NCBI GenBank assembly: GCA_030038035.1
Contig: JASHPP010000178.1
Span: forward strand, 1-5,546
Source: Trebonia sp.
Lineage (GTDB): Bacteria > Actinomycetota > Actinomycetes > Streptosporangiales > Streptosporangiaceae
DNA: 5,546 nucleotides
Direction: 5' to 3'
The position numbers were made by a program, and so were the translations under genes. Positions 1 through 4,264 of this stretch are shown here, one piece after another. The notes beneath the pieces were generated by a model. That model saw only the letters and a list, made by a program, of their open reading frames with translations. It did not search any database and was not told the DNA's origin. Numbering within the stretch: position 1 is the first letter of the stretch; each line of letters begins with the position of its first letter.

Positions 1-1315
1 CGAGGAGCTGGGTCAGCCGGGTGAGGATCGCCGTCAGCCGCCGGGCCCCGAGCGAGGCGTTGGTCGAGTCGTCCTCGACGGCGTCCGCGCCGTAGCGCGG
101 ATCGGCACACACCGGCGCCGACCCGGCACGGATCTCGGCGACGAGGGCCTGCGCGGTCTTGGCCAGGGGCGCGAAGCCCGAGCGTTCGGGGCCGTAGACC
201 GAGAGGTTGGCGGGCAGTCCGCTGACAGCGGAGTCGAGCAGCCGCTGCATTCGCGCTGCCGAGACTGCCGCGGTCTGCGCGACGGCCAGCGCGAGGGTGT
301 CGAAGGCCAGCGCCAGAGCCGGGGTGTGGAAATTGCCTGAGGAGAGGATCTCGTTAGTGTCGGCCAGCACGACCGGGTTGTCACCACAGCCGTTGAGCTC
401 CGGTTCCAGCGCGGCGGCGGCGAAGTCCAGGGCGGCGTGCAGCGAGCCGTGCACCTGCGCCGTGCAGCGCAGGCTGATGGGGTCCTGCACGCGCCGGCCA
501 CTGCCGGGGGCGGCCAGTTCGCCGCCCGCGAGCAGCGCGAGGAGTTCGGCGGCGGCCCTGGATTGCCCAGGGGCCGGCCGCAGGCGCAGCACCCGGGGAT
601 CCAGCGGGCTGGTGTTGGCCCGGAAGCCCTCGAACGTGAGTGCCGCGACTGCCTGGGCCAGCGTCACAGCGGCCGCCGCCTCATGAAGGGCGAGGGCACC
701 GTGGCCGGCGGCTAGCGGGCTCGCGCCGCACAGCACGGCCCCATCCTTCGGGCCGAGCTGAGCAGGAGTCAGGCCTGCCCGTCGCAGTGCCGCCGCGCCG
801 TCGAGGATCTGCCCGGACACCTCGGCGTGGCCCTCGCCGATGACGACCAGGCCGACATGAGCCATCTGGCACAGGTCGGAGGCGCCAATCGAGCCCACCT
901 CGGGGATCACCGGGTGCACCCGCGCGTTGAGCATGTCGATAAGCAGCCGTGCGACCTCAGGACGCACTCCGCTGCCGCCGCCCGCAATGCCGTTGACGCG
1001 GGCGAGTACGGCAGCGCGCACAACCGGGATCGGCAGCGGGCCGCCGACCGCGTTGGCCCGGCCCCGGACCGTGCGGACGCTGAATCGCGCGAGTTCCTCG
1101 CGCGGCAGGGCGTACGAGGACCGGCTGCCCAGTCCCGTCGTCACGCCGTACGCCGGCACCTGGCGGTCGACGATGCTCTCGACGACGGCGCGTTCGCGCT
1201 CCAGCAGGGGGTTCACGGCGTCCGCGAGGACCACCCGCGCGCCGTGCCAGGCGACCGCGGCGACGTCAGCCGGGGACAGCGTGCGCCCGTCCACGACCAC
1301 TGCGGGAGGCGTCAT
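1..1315 (-). CDS. HAL/PAL-family ammonia-lyase-like protein with altered MIO triad (C-terminus cut by window edge)
   Basis: The open frame has no stop before the window edge; 438 residues are visible. The family (PF00221) normally removes ammonia from His, Phe or Tyr, or shifts the amino group, using an MIO cofactor self-made from Ala-Ser-Gly. Landmarks match Pseudomonas HutH closely: the catalytic Tyr loop (YGVTTGLG, Tyr56), the GSIGAS motif (141-146), VQDPISLRC (276-284, with Gln277 and Arg283), ELN...DNP (306-314), GNFH (327-330) and Glu414-Asp415. The MIO triad reads Ala145-Ser146-Asp147: relative to GASGDL, the Gly is deleted. The residues equivalent to HutH His83, Asn195 and Tyr280 appear to be Arg86, Cys196 and Ile280. 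The family fold is certain. Aromatic ammonia-lyase activity is doubtful, so hutH is not assigned. The start codon overlaps the stop of the upstream OCD-like gene (ATGA, 4 bp), indicating translational coupling. No strong Shine-Dalgarno precedes it. Confidence 0.9.
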   Translation of the reverse strand, partial: MTPPAVVVDGRTLSPADVAAVAWHGARVVLADAVNPLLERERAVVESIVDRQVPAYGVTTGLGSRSSYALPREELARFSVRTVRGRANAVGGPLPIPVVRAAVLARVNGIAGGGSGVRPEVARLLIDMLNARVHPVIPEVGSIGASDLCQMAHVGLVVIGEGHAEVSGQILDGAAALRRAGLTPAQLGPKDGAVLCGASPLAAGHGALALHEAAAAVTLAQAVAALTFEGFRANTSPLDPRVLRLRPAPGQSRAAAELLALLAGGELAAPGSGRRVQDPISLRCTAQVHGSLHAALDFAAAALEPELNGCGDNPVVLADTNEILSSGNFHTPALALAFDTLALAVAQTAAVSAARMQRLLDSAVSGLPANLSVYGPERSGFAPLAKTAQALVAEIRAGSAPVCADPRYGADAVEDDSTNASLGARRLTAILTRLTQLL

Positions 1316-2361
1316 GCGAACCGCAGCCGCTGGCCGATGCCGCGCTCGCCGGCCTTCCTGAGCATCGCGGCACCCAGCGCGATGTCGGACAGCGAGAGCC
1401 CGCGGTGCCAGAGCAGGATCGTTTCGTCGGCGCGCTCACGGCCCGGCTTAAGGCCAGCGACGATCTCGCACAGCTCCCCGTGCAATGTCTGTTCGCTGAG
1501 CCGCCCCGAGTCGACGTGCTGGCGCAGCGCACCGAACGGGCCAGACCGGCACTGGCCCCAGTCGTCCACGACGATCTTGTCCATGATGTCGGTCAGCGAG
1601 AGCTCGACCGCGCTCATCGTTCCGTACGGCACGACGAGCGCGCCGGGCGCGATCCACTCCGTCTTCAGCATCGGCTGCGGCCGGTCCAGCCGGGACGCCT
1701 CCACCACGATATCCGCGCCCGCTGCGCAGGTCCGCCAGTCTCCGGCCACGATGACGGGCTTGCCGAGGTCGTGCTCGAGCCGCGCAGCGAACGCCTCGCG
1801 GCTCCCGGGACGGAGCGAGTGGACCCGGATCTCAGCGAAGTCGAAGATCCGGTCCAGGAGCCGGACATTCCAGTACGACGTGCCGCGGGCGCCGATATGC
1901 CCGAGCACCTTGGCATCCGGGCGGGCTAGATGGCGGGCGCCTAGCGCGGTGACGGCGCCGGTGCGCATCTCCGTTATCGCGGTGGCGTCGAGGATTGCCA
2001 CCGGCATGCCAGTGCGCGGGTCGAAGAGGGTGAGCAACGCCATCTCGGAGGGCAGCCCGGCCTCGTAATTGCCGACGAAATCGCCGACGGTCTTCACCCC
2101 CGCCAGCCCAAGCGGCGCGATGTAGCCTCGCAGAATATTGAAATGGCCCCGGAACGCGGGGTCGGGCATCAGGTGCATGCGCGGCTCGACGACCGTCTGA
2201 CCGAGCCCCTGGGCACGCAGTCCATCTTCCACGGCAGTGAGCACGTCGGCGTCGTCAAGCGCGAGCTCTGCTATGTCCGGGCCATTGAGGAAGGTAAGCC
2301 AGATCTCGTTCAACGGCTGTTCTCCCGCGTCAAAGGTTGCGATCACACGGCGGATGGTCAT
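1312..2361 (-). CDS. Ornithine cyclodeaminase/mu-crystallin family protein
   Basis: 349 residues, the usual family length (PF02423). Members are NAD(P)-dependent and include ornithine and lysine cyclodeaminases, alanine dehydrogenase and ketimine reductases. Visible elements are the substrate-carboxylate site EPRMH (Arg61), AGVKTVGDF (Lys90), the EMRTGA helix (Arg133), a Rossmann Gly motif GHIGARG (154-160), and the C-terminal GLSLSDIALG segment. Arg61, Lys90 and Arg133 correspond to Arg45, Lys69 and Arg112 of Pseudomonas putida OCD; the Lys-Arg spacing of 43 is the same. The Asp228 position is Met249 (YGTMSAVEL instead of GGDCPGKTEL), arguing against classical ornithine cyclisation and for an imine reductase, dehydrogenase or other role. 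The gene is coupled by ATGA to the HAL-like gene, so the two products probably act in one pathway. Start: the ATG at 2361 has only a weak Shine-Dalgarno. An in-frame TTG at 2313, six bases after GGGAGAA, gives a 333-residue product and may be the true start. Confidence 0.9.
   Translation of the reverse strand: MTIRRVIATFDAGEQPLNEIWLTFLNGPDIAELALDDADVLTAVEDGLRAQGLGQTVVEPRMHLMPDPAFRGHFNILRGYIAPLGLAGVKTVGDFVGNYEAGLPSEMALLTLFDPRTGMPVAILDATAITEMRTGAVTALGARHLARPDAKVLGHIGARGTSYWNVRLLDRIFDFAEIRVHSLRPGSREAFAARLEHDLGKPVIVAGDWRTCAAGADIVVEASRLDRPQPMLKTEWIAPGALVVPYGTMSAVELSLTDIMDKIVVDDWGQCRSGPFGALRQHVDSGRLSEQTLHGELCEIVAGLKPGRERADETILLWHRGLSLSDIALGAAMLRKAGERGIGQRLRFA
2320..2326 (-). promoter_or_regulatory. 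Ribosome binding site pointing to alternative TTG start of OCD-like gene
   Basis: On the minus strand GGGAGAA is followed by six bases and an in-frame TTG (2313-2311). The ATG at 2361 lacks a comparable site. Beginning at the TTG removes 16 residues (MTIRRVIATFDAGEQP) that lie before the first recognisable family segment. This is a start-choice hint, not proof, because TTG starts are rarer than ATG or GTG. Confidence 0.45.
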
Positions 2362-2364
2362 CCG
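2351..2364. promoter_or_regulatory. 14-bp inverted repeat over the annotated ATG of the OCD-like gene
   Basis: CGGATG-GT-CATCCG has perfect 6-bp arms around a 2-bp centre and includes the ATG at 2361-2359. If translation begins at the TTG at 2313, this repeat lies in the leader or promoter region and could be a regulator site. It is short, in GC-rich DNA, and could be chance. Confidence 0.3.
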
Positions 2365-2393
2365 GCTCTACCGGACCCTGGACCAAGTTATTC

Positions 2394-2411
2394 CCCGGCG
2401 CCGCCGCCGGG
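2394..2411 (-). terminator. GC hairpin downstream of ankyrin gene, possible terminator
   Basis: Arms CCCGGCG and CGCCGGG (7 bp, perfect) flank a 4-base loop, about 40 bases past the ankyrin stop and 33 bases before the OCD-like ATG. No U-tract follows on the minus strand (GAATAAC), so this would be a hairpin-only terminator of the kind often proposed in actinomycetes. It could partly insulate the OCD-like/HAL-like pair from ankyrin transcription. Confidence 0.4.
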
Positions 2412-2451
2412 ATGGCGGGCCTGGTCACGATCAGCTTCGCCGGCGGGAGGA

Positions 2452-2832
2452 TCAGCCGTATGGGCTGGACACTGACTGCCCCGGCACATCCAGCCGAGCG
2501 GCAAGGAGAAGATGGCCCTGGGCGAGCGCCGTGTCCGCGGGCGTCTGCCCCCGGTGCGGCCCGGCGACGGCGGTGATGGCAGGGTCGGCACCAGCGTCGA
2601 GGAGTTCCTGGGCAACCCGGCCGAGTCCCCGCCAGCACGCGGAGTGCAGCGCCGTCATGCCATCCCCTCGCCGGCCGTTGACGTCCGCCCCCCGTTCCAG
2701 CAGCAGGCGGACCAGGCCGAACATGTTGCGCGCCGACAGCAGCGCCGGATCGGCCGCGACCATCCGCCGCACCTCGGTCACCTGGCCAAGCAGCGCCGCC
2801 GCCACGAGCCGGTCCACTGGCCGCATGTCCAT
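2452..2832 (-). CDS. Small ankyrin-repeat protein
   Basis: 126 residues, no signal peptide or membrane segment, so probably cytosolic. Ankyrin repeats are protein-binding scaffolds; the partner cannot be inferred. A first repeat (about 6-36) shows the pattern V..L...A..G....VR.MVAADPALL. A second (36-52) keeps only MFG plus LVRLLLERGADVN. A third (57-84) is nearly complete, with GMTALHSACWRG and ELLDAGADP. A terminal cap (95-114) carries GQTPADTALAQGH. The second repeat is about 16 residues short, missing the usual TPLHxAAxxGH helix, so an in-frame deletion is possible. An alternative start is Met3. There is no clear Shine-Dalgarno. The gene is divergent from marR with a 28-bp gap, and a palindrome overlaps its start codon, so it is a plausible target of that MarR protein. 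It lies 90 bp upstream of, and on the same strand as, the OCD-like gene. Confidence 0.85.
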   Translation of the reverse strand: MDMRPVDRLVAAALLGQVTEVRRMVAADPALLSARNMFGLVRLLLERGADVNGRRGDGMTALHSACWRGLGRVAQELLDAGADPAITAVAGPHRGQTPADTALAQGHLLLAARLDVPGQSVSSPYG

Positions 2833-2847
2833 AGCCTAGCTATCGAC
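2827..2847. promoter_or_regulatory. 21-bp imperfect palindrome, candidate MarR operator
   Basis: GTC-c-ATAGC-CTA-GCTAT-c-GAC has 8 of 9 arm positions paired around a 3-bp centre. It occupies the divergent ankyrin/marR gap, overlaps the ankyrin start codon, and ends directly before the putative marR -10. MarR dimers typically bind palindromes of this size near their own promoters, so repression of both genes is a reasonable inference. The sequence does not show which protein binds. Confidence 0.55.
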
Positions 2848-2853
2848 TACACT
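2848..2853 (+). promoter_or_regulatory. Putative -10 element of marR (leaderless)
   Basis: TACACT lies seven bases before the marR ATG, which has no Shine-Dalgarno. This spacing would start transcription at or next to the A of the ATG, giving a leaderless mRNA, common in actinobacteria. No good -35 hexamer is visible at 17-18 bp; that stretch is occupied by the palindrome. Confidence 0.4.
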
Positions 2854-2860
2854 GCTGGCA

Positions 2861-3328
2861 ATGGAACCCGCAGAGCAGCTGTACCTGGCAATTCAGCACT
2901 CGGCCAGGCACTTCCGGCTGCTGGACGGCGAGCTGGGCCTGTCGCCGGCGCGGTTCTCCGTCCTGGCAACCCTCCGGTACGGAGGAGCGCACCGGCTCGG
3001 GGACCTCGCCCACAGCGAGGGAGTGGCCCAGCCCACCATGACCAAGCTCGTCGCCGGGCTCGAACGCGACCGCCTGGTGATCCGGCGCGCGGACAGCAGT
3101 GACCACCGTGGGGTCATCGTCGACCTGACCCCAGATGGGCGGGCGCTGGTCCGGCGCGCCCGCGCCAGGAAGATCGACTGGATCGGCAGCGTGCTGCGCG
3201 AGACAAGCGCACTCGACGCGCAGGCGGCCGGGCGGACAGCCGAACGTCTCGACCAAGCCGCCAGGACTTCAGCTGCGCCGATCATCCCCGAACCGCCGCG
3301 CTCCGGGGATATATTGTTACCATGGTAA
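2861..3328 (+). CDS. MarR-family winged helix-turn-helix transcriptional regulator
   Basis: 155 residues, typical for the family. MarR proteins are dimeric repressors released by small aromatic or oxidising ligands. An N-terminal dimerisation helix (about 5-22) is followed by LSPARFSVLATLRYGGAHRL, a helix-turn-helix (47-73) with recognition helix AQPTMTKLVAGLERDRLV, and a wing (75-89) with the characteristic RADSSDHRGVIVDLT containing Asp81 and Arg83. C-terminal helices (93-132) complete the dimer domain. There is no cluster of cysteines suggesting redox sensing; the ligand is unknown. It is divergent from the ankyrin gene across a palindrome that probably binds it, and is likely autorepressed. 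Its last codons hold the promoter of the next gene, whose ATG at 3322 overlaps the marR stop by 7 bp. The start is the only ATG near the family N-terminus. Confidence 0.92.
   Translation: MEPAEQLYLAIQHSARHFRLLDGELGLSPARFSVLATLRYGGAHRLGDLAHSEGVAQPTMTKLVAGLERDRLVIRRADSSDHRGVIVDLTPDGRALVRRARARKIDWIGSVLRETSALDAQAAGRTAERLDQAARTSAAPIIPEPPRSGDILLPW
3310..3315 (+). promoter_or_regulatory. Putative -10 element for the RHH-like/SRPBCC pair, inside the marR 3' end
   Basis: TATATT differs at one base from the TATAAT consensus and lies in an AT-rich island within GC-rich coding DNA. Six bases separate it from the ATG at 3322, with no Shine-Dalgarno between, so the transcript is probably leaderless. No convincing -35 is visible at 17-18 bp. 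Confidence 0.55.
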
Positions 3329-3330
3329 CA
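3315..3330. promoter_or_regulatory. Perfect 16-bp palindrome TGTTACCATGGTAACA, candidate autoregulatory operator
   Basis: The two 8-bp halves are exact reverse complements. The site shares a base with the -10 element, includes the start codon of the RHH-like gene (3322-3324) and contains the marR stop (3326-3328). Its position over the transcription start suits a repressor site. The encoded small RHH-like protein is the obvious candidate ligand, since RHH dimers bind short palindromes at their own promoters. MarR binding is less likely because the sequence differs from the palindrome at the marR promoter. Confidence 0.6.
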
Positions 3331-3567
3331 GTTGAGCGGACGCAGACCGGCCTTCGCATCGAGCGGAACACGCTGAAAGTCCTCAAGGGCCTGGCCGAAT
3401 ACCTCGACCTGTCCCTCGGTGACCTCGTCGAAGGCATCGTCTTGCACGCCTTCGAGGGCAAGGCCCCGTTCGGGCCGCCCGTCCTCGCCAAGATCGACCA
3501 GCTCAAGGCCGTCTACGGCCTGACCCTGACCGCCACCGACGCGCACAAACTGAAGGAGCGGCCATGA
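3322..3567 (+). CDS. Small ribbon-helix-helix-like protein, probable DNA-binding regulator
   Basis: 81 residues. The first half fits a ribbon-helix-helix fold: a short alternating strand (TQTGLRI, 7-13), helix A (NTLKVLKGLAEYL, 16-28), a turn at Asp29-Leu30-Ser31, and helix B (LGDLVEGIVLHAFEG, 32-46). The C-terminal half (PPVLAKIDQLKAVYGLTLTATDAHKL) is predicted helical and conserved-looking but not assigned. RHH proteins bind DNA as dimers through the paired strands. From pattern memory, similar small proteins occur next to SRPBCC genes in actinobacteria; this was not checked by search. The start is fixed by the -10/ATG spacing, and the palindrome over the ATG suggests autorepression. The stop overlaps the next start (ATGA), so it and the SRPBCC protein are made together. 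An antitoxin-like role is possible but not supported further. Confidence 0.85.
   Translation: MVTVERTQTGLRIERNTLKVLKGLAEYLDLSLGDLVEGIVLHAFEGKAPFGPPVLAKIDQLKAVYGLTLTATDAHKLKERP
3552..3558 (+). promoter_or_regulatory. Ribosome binding site of SRPBCC gene within the RHH-like gene
   Basis: GAAGGAG lies five bases before the ATG at 3564, inside the last codons of the RHH-like gene. It fixes the SRPBCC start and, with the ATGA overlap, supports translational coupling. Confidence 0.8.
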
Positions 3568-4031
3568 CCGGCACGCGCCGGCGGCTCACCGGCCGCATCC
3601 GGGTCGCCCTCCCGCCCGGCGAAGCGTTCCGCCTGTTCACCCCGCGCGGCGAGCAGGACTGGGCACACGGATGGCACCCCGCCTTCCCGGCCCCGGCCCC
3701 CGACGACACCGAGCCGGGAACCGTCTTCGAAACCAGCGCCCACGGCCGGCACACCATCTGGCTCGTGACCGACCGGCAACCAGGCCAGCGCATCTCCTAC
3801 GCCCGCGTGACCCCCGGCGACCAGGCCGGCACCGTGACCATCACCGTCAGCCCCGCCGGCCACCACAGCGAGGTCGAAGTCACCTATCAGCTAACCGCAC
3901 TCACCGGCCCCGCCAGCGGCAAGCTCCGCGAATTCGCCGATGGATACCCCGCCTACCTCCAGTCATGGCAAGACGCCATCACCGCCTGGATACACAACGC
4001 CGACACCGGGCCCGGCCAGCACGGCATCTGA
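3564..4031 (+). CDS. SRPBCC (START/Bet v1-like) domain protein
   Basis: 155 residues, the normal size for a single SRPBCC domain. The fold is a deep hydrophobic pocket under a long C-terminal helix and is used to bind or act on small hydrophobic ligands. Visible elements are a first strand RRLTGRIRVALPP (5-18), helix GEAFRLFTPRGEQDW with the WAHGWHPAFP loop (33-42), EPGTVFET, a strand pair around ISYARVTPGDQAGTVTITV, the strand EVEVTYQLTAL, and the C-terminal helix SGKLREFADGYPAYLQSWQDAI (about 117-140). There is no signal peptide, so it is probably cytosolic. The ligand is unknown and no catalytic residues can be named. It is translated from its own Shine-Dalgarno while coupled to the RHH-like gene. 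A working idea is that it senses or handles a ligand connected to regulation by its neighbour. About 230 bases without a gene follow. Confidence 0.88.
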   Translation: MTGTRRRLTGRIRVALPPGEAFRLFTPRGEQDWAHGWHPAFPAPAPDDTEPGTVFETSAHGRHTIWLVTDRQPGQRISYARVTPGDQAGTVTITVSPAGHHSEVEVTYQLTALTGPASGKLREFADGYPAYLQSWQDAITAWIHNADTGPGQHGI

Positions 4032-4207
4032 CCGCCCATTACATAACCGCCGCCACGACACCTCCGCCTCACCACCAGATTCACGATCCGCCGCTGCAGT
4101 AACTAGCCGCAGCCGACCAGCAGAGGCGGCACTTAGGGAAGCGTCGGTAATCGAAAAAGATCTTGGAAAACGTGCTTCCAGCGGCGCGGATTGTCACAGC
4201 ATTACGG

Positions 4208-4213
4208 TATAGT
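4208..4213 (+). promoter_or_regulatory. Putative -10 element of DUF222 gene
   Basis: TATAGT differs at one position from TATAAT and sits in the AT-rich block. Transcription starting near 4220 would leave a leader of about 45 bases before the ATG. A TTGTCA at 4191-4196 resembles a -35 box but is only 11 bp away, too close for a standard sigma-70-type promoter. Confidence 0.45.
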
Positions 4214-4251
4214 GTTCGTATCAGCTTAGATCTCCCCCCGGCAATCCGAAC

Positions 4252-4257
4252 GGAGAA
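4252..4257 (+). promoter_or_regulatory. Ribosome binding site of DUF222 gene
   Basis: GGAGAA lies seven bases before the ATG at 4265. It supports this start over the in-frame ATG at 4331 (Met23). Confidence 0.7.
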
Positions 4258-4264
4258 CCGTCCC

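Larger units (their letters stand above)
4032..4264. other. Intergenic region with AT-rich promoter block
   Basis: No gene is supported here. The left half holds an inverted repeat CCGCCTC (4064-4070) / GAGGCGG (4123-4129) enclosing a smaller hairpin GCTGC (4093-4097) / GCAGC (4109-4113). Together these could fold downstream of the SRPBCC gene, but the loop is long and no U-tract follows, so termination is only a possibility. The segment 4140-4230 is clearly richer in A/T than the rest of the window and contains the probable promoter of the DUF222 gene. Confidence 0.6.

Noticed and set aside
207..686. Plus-strand 159-residue frame and the minus-strand frame 34-501
   Set aside because: Both overlap the HAL-like gene in other frames. 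The HAL frame carries all family motifs and stays open to the window edge.
1..1315. Calling this gene hutH (histidine utilisation)
   Set aside because: The MIO triad is altered, the residues equivalent to His83, Asn195 and Tyr280 differ, and no hut neighbours are present.
827..2068. 413-residue plus-strand open frame
   Set aside because: It lies antisense to the HAL-like and OCD-like genes, which have clear family motifs. Its product is Arg/Ser/Pro-rich with no recognisable domain, as expected of a shadow frame in high-GC DNA.
4006..4015. CCGGGCCCGG palindrome near the SRPBCC stop as a terminator
   Set aside because: It has no loop to form a hairpin, lies inside coding sequence, and is a common chance sequence in GC-rich DNA.
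4191..4213. TTGTCA / TATAGT as a full -35/-10 promoter
   Set aside because: The spacer is 11 bp, well below the usual 16-18 bp. Only the -10 element was kept.
4203..4220. LexA/SOS-like box around GTTCG (4214-4218) upstream of the DUF222 gene
   Set aside because: Only one half resembles the mycobacterial TCGAAC-N4-GTTCGA box; the left half (ACGGTA) does not match.
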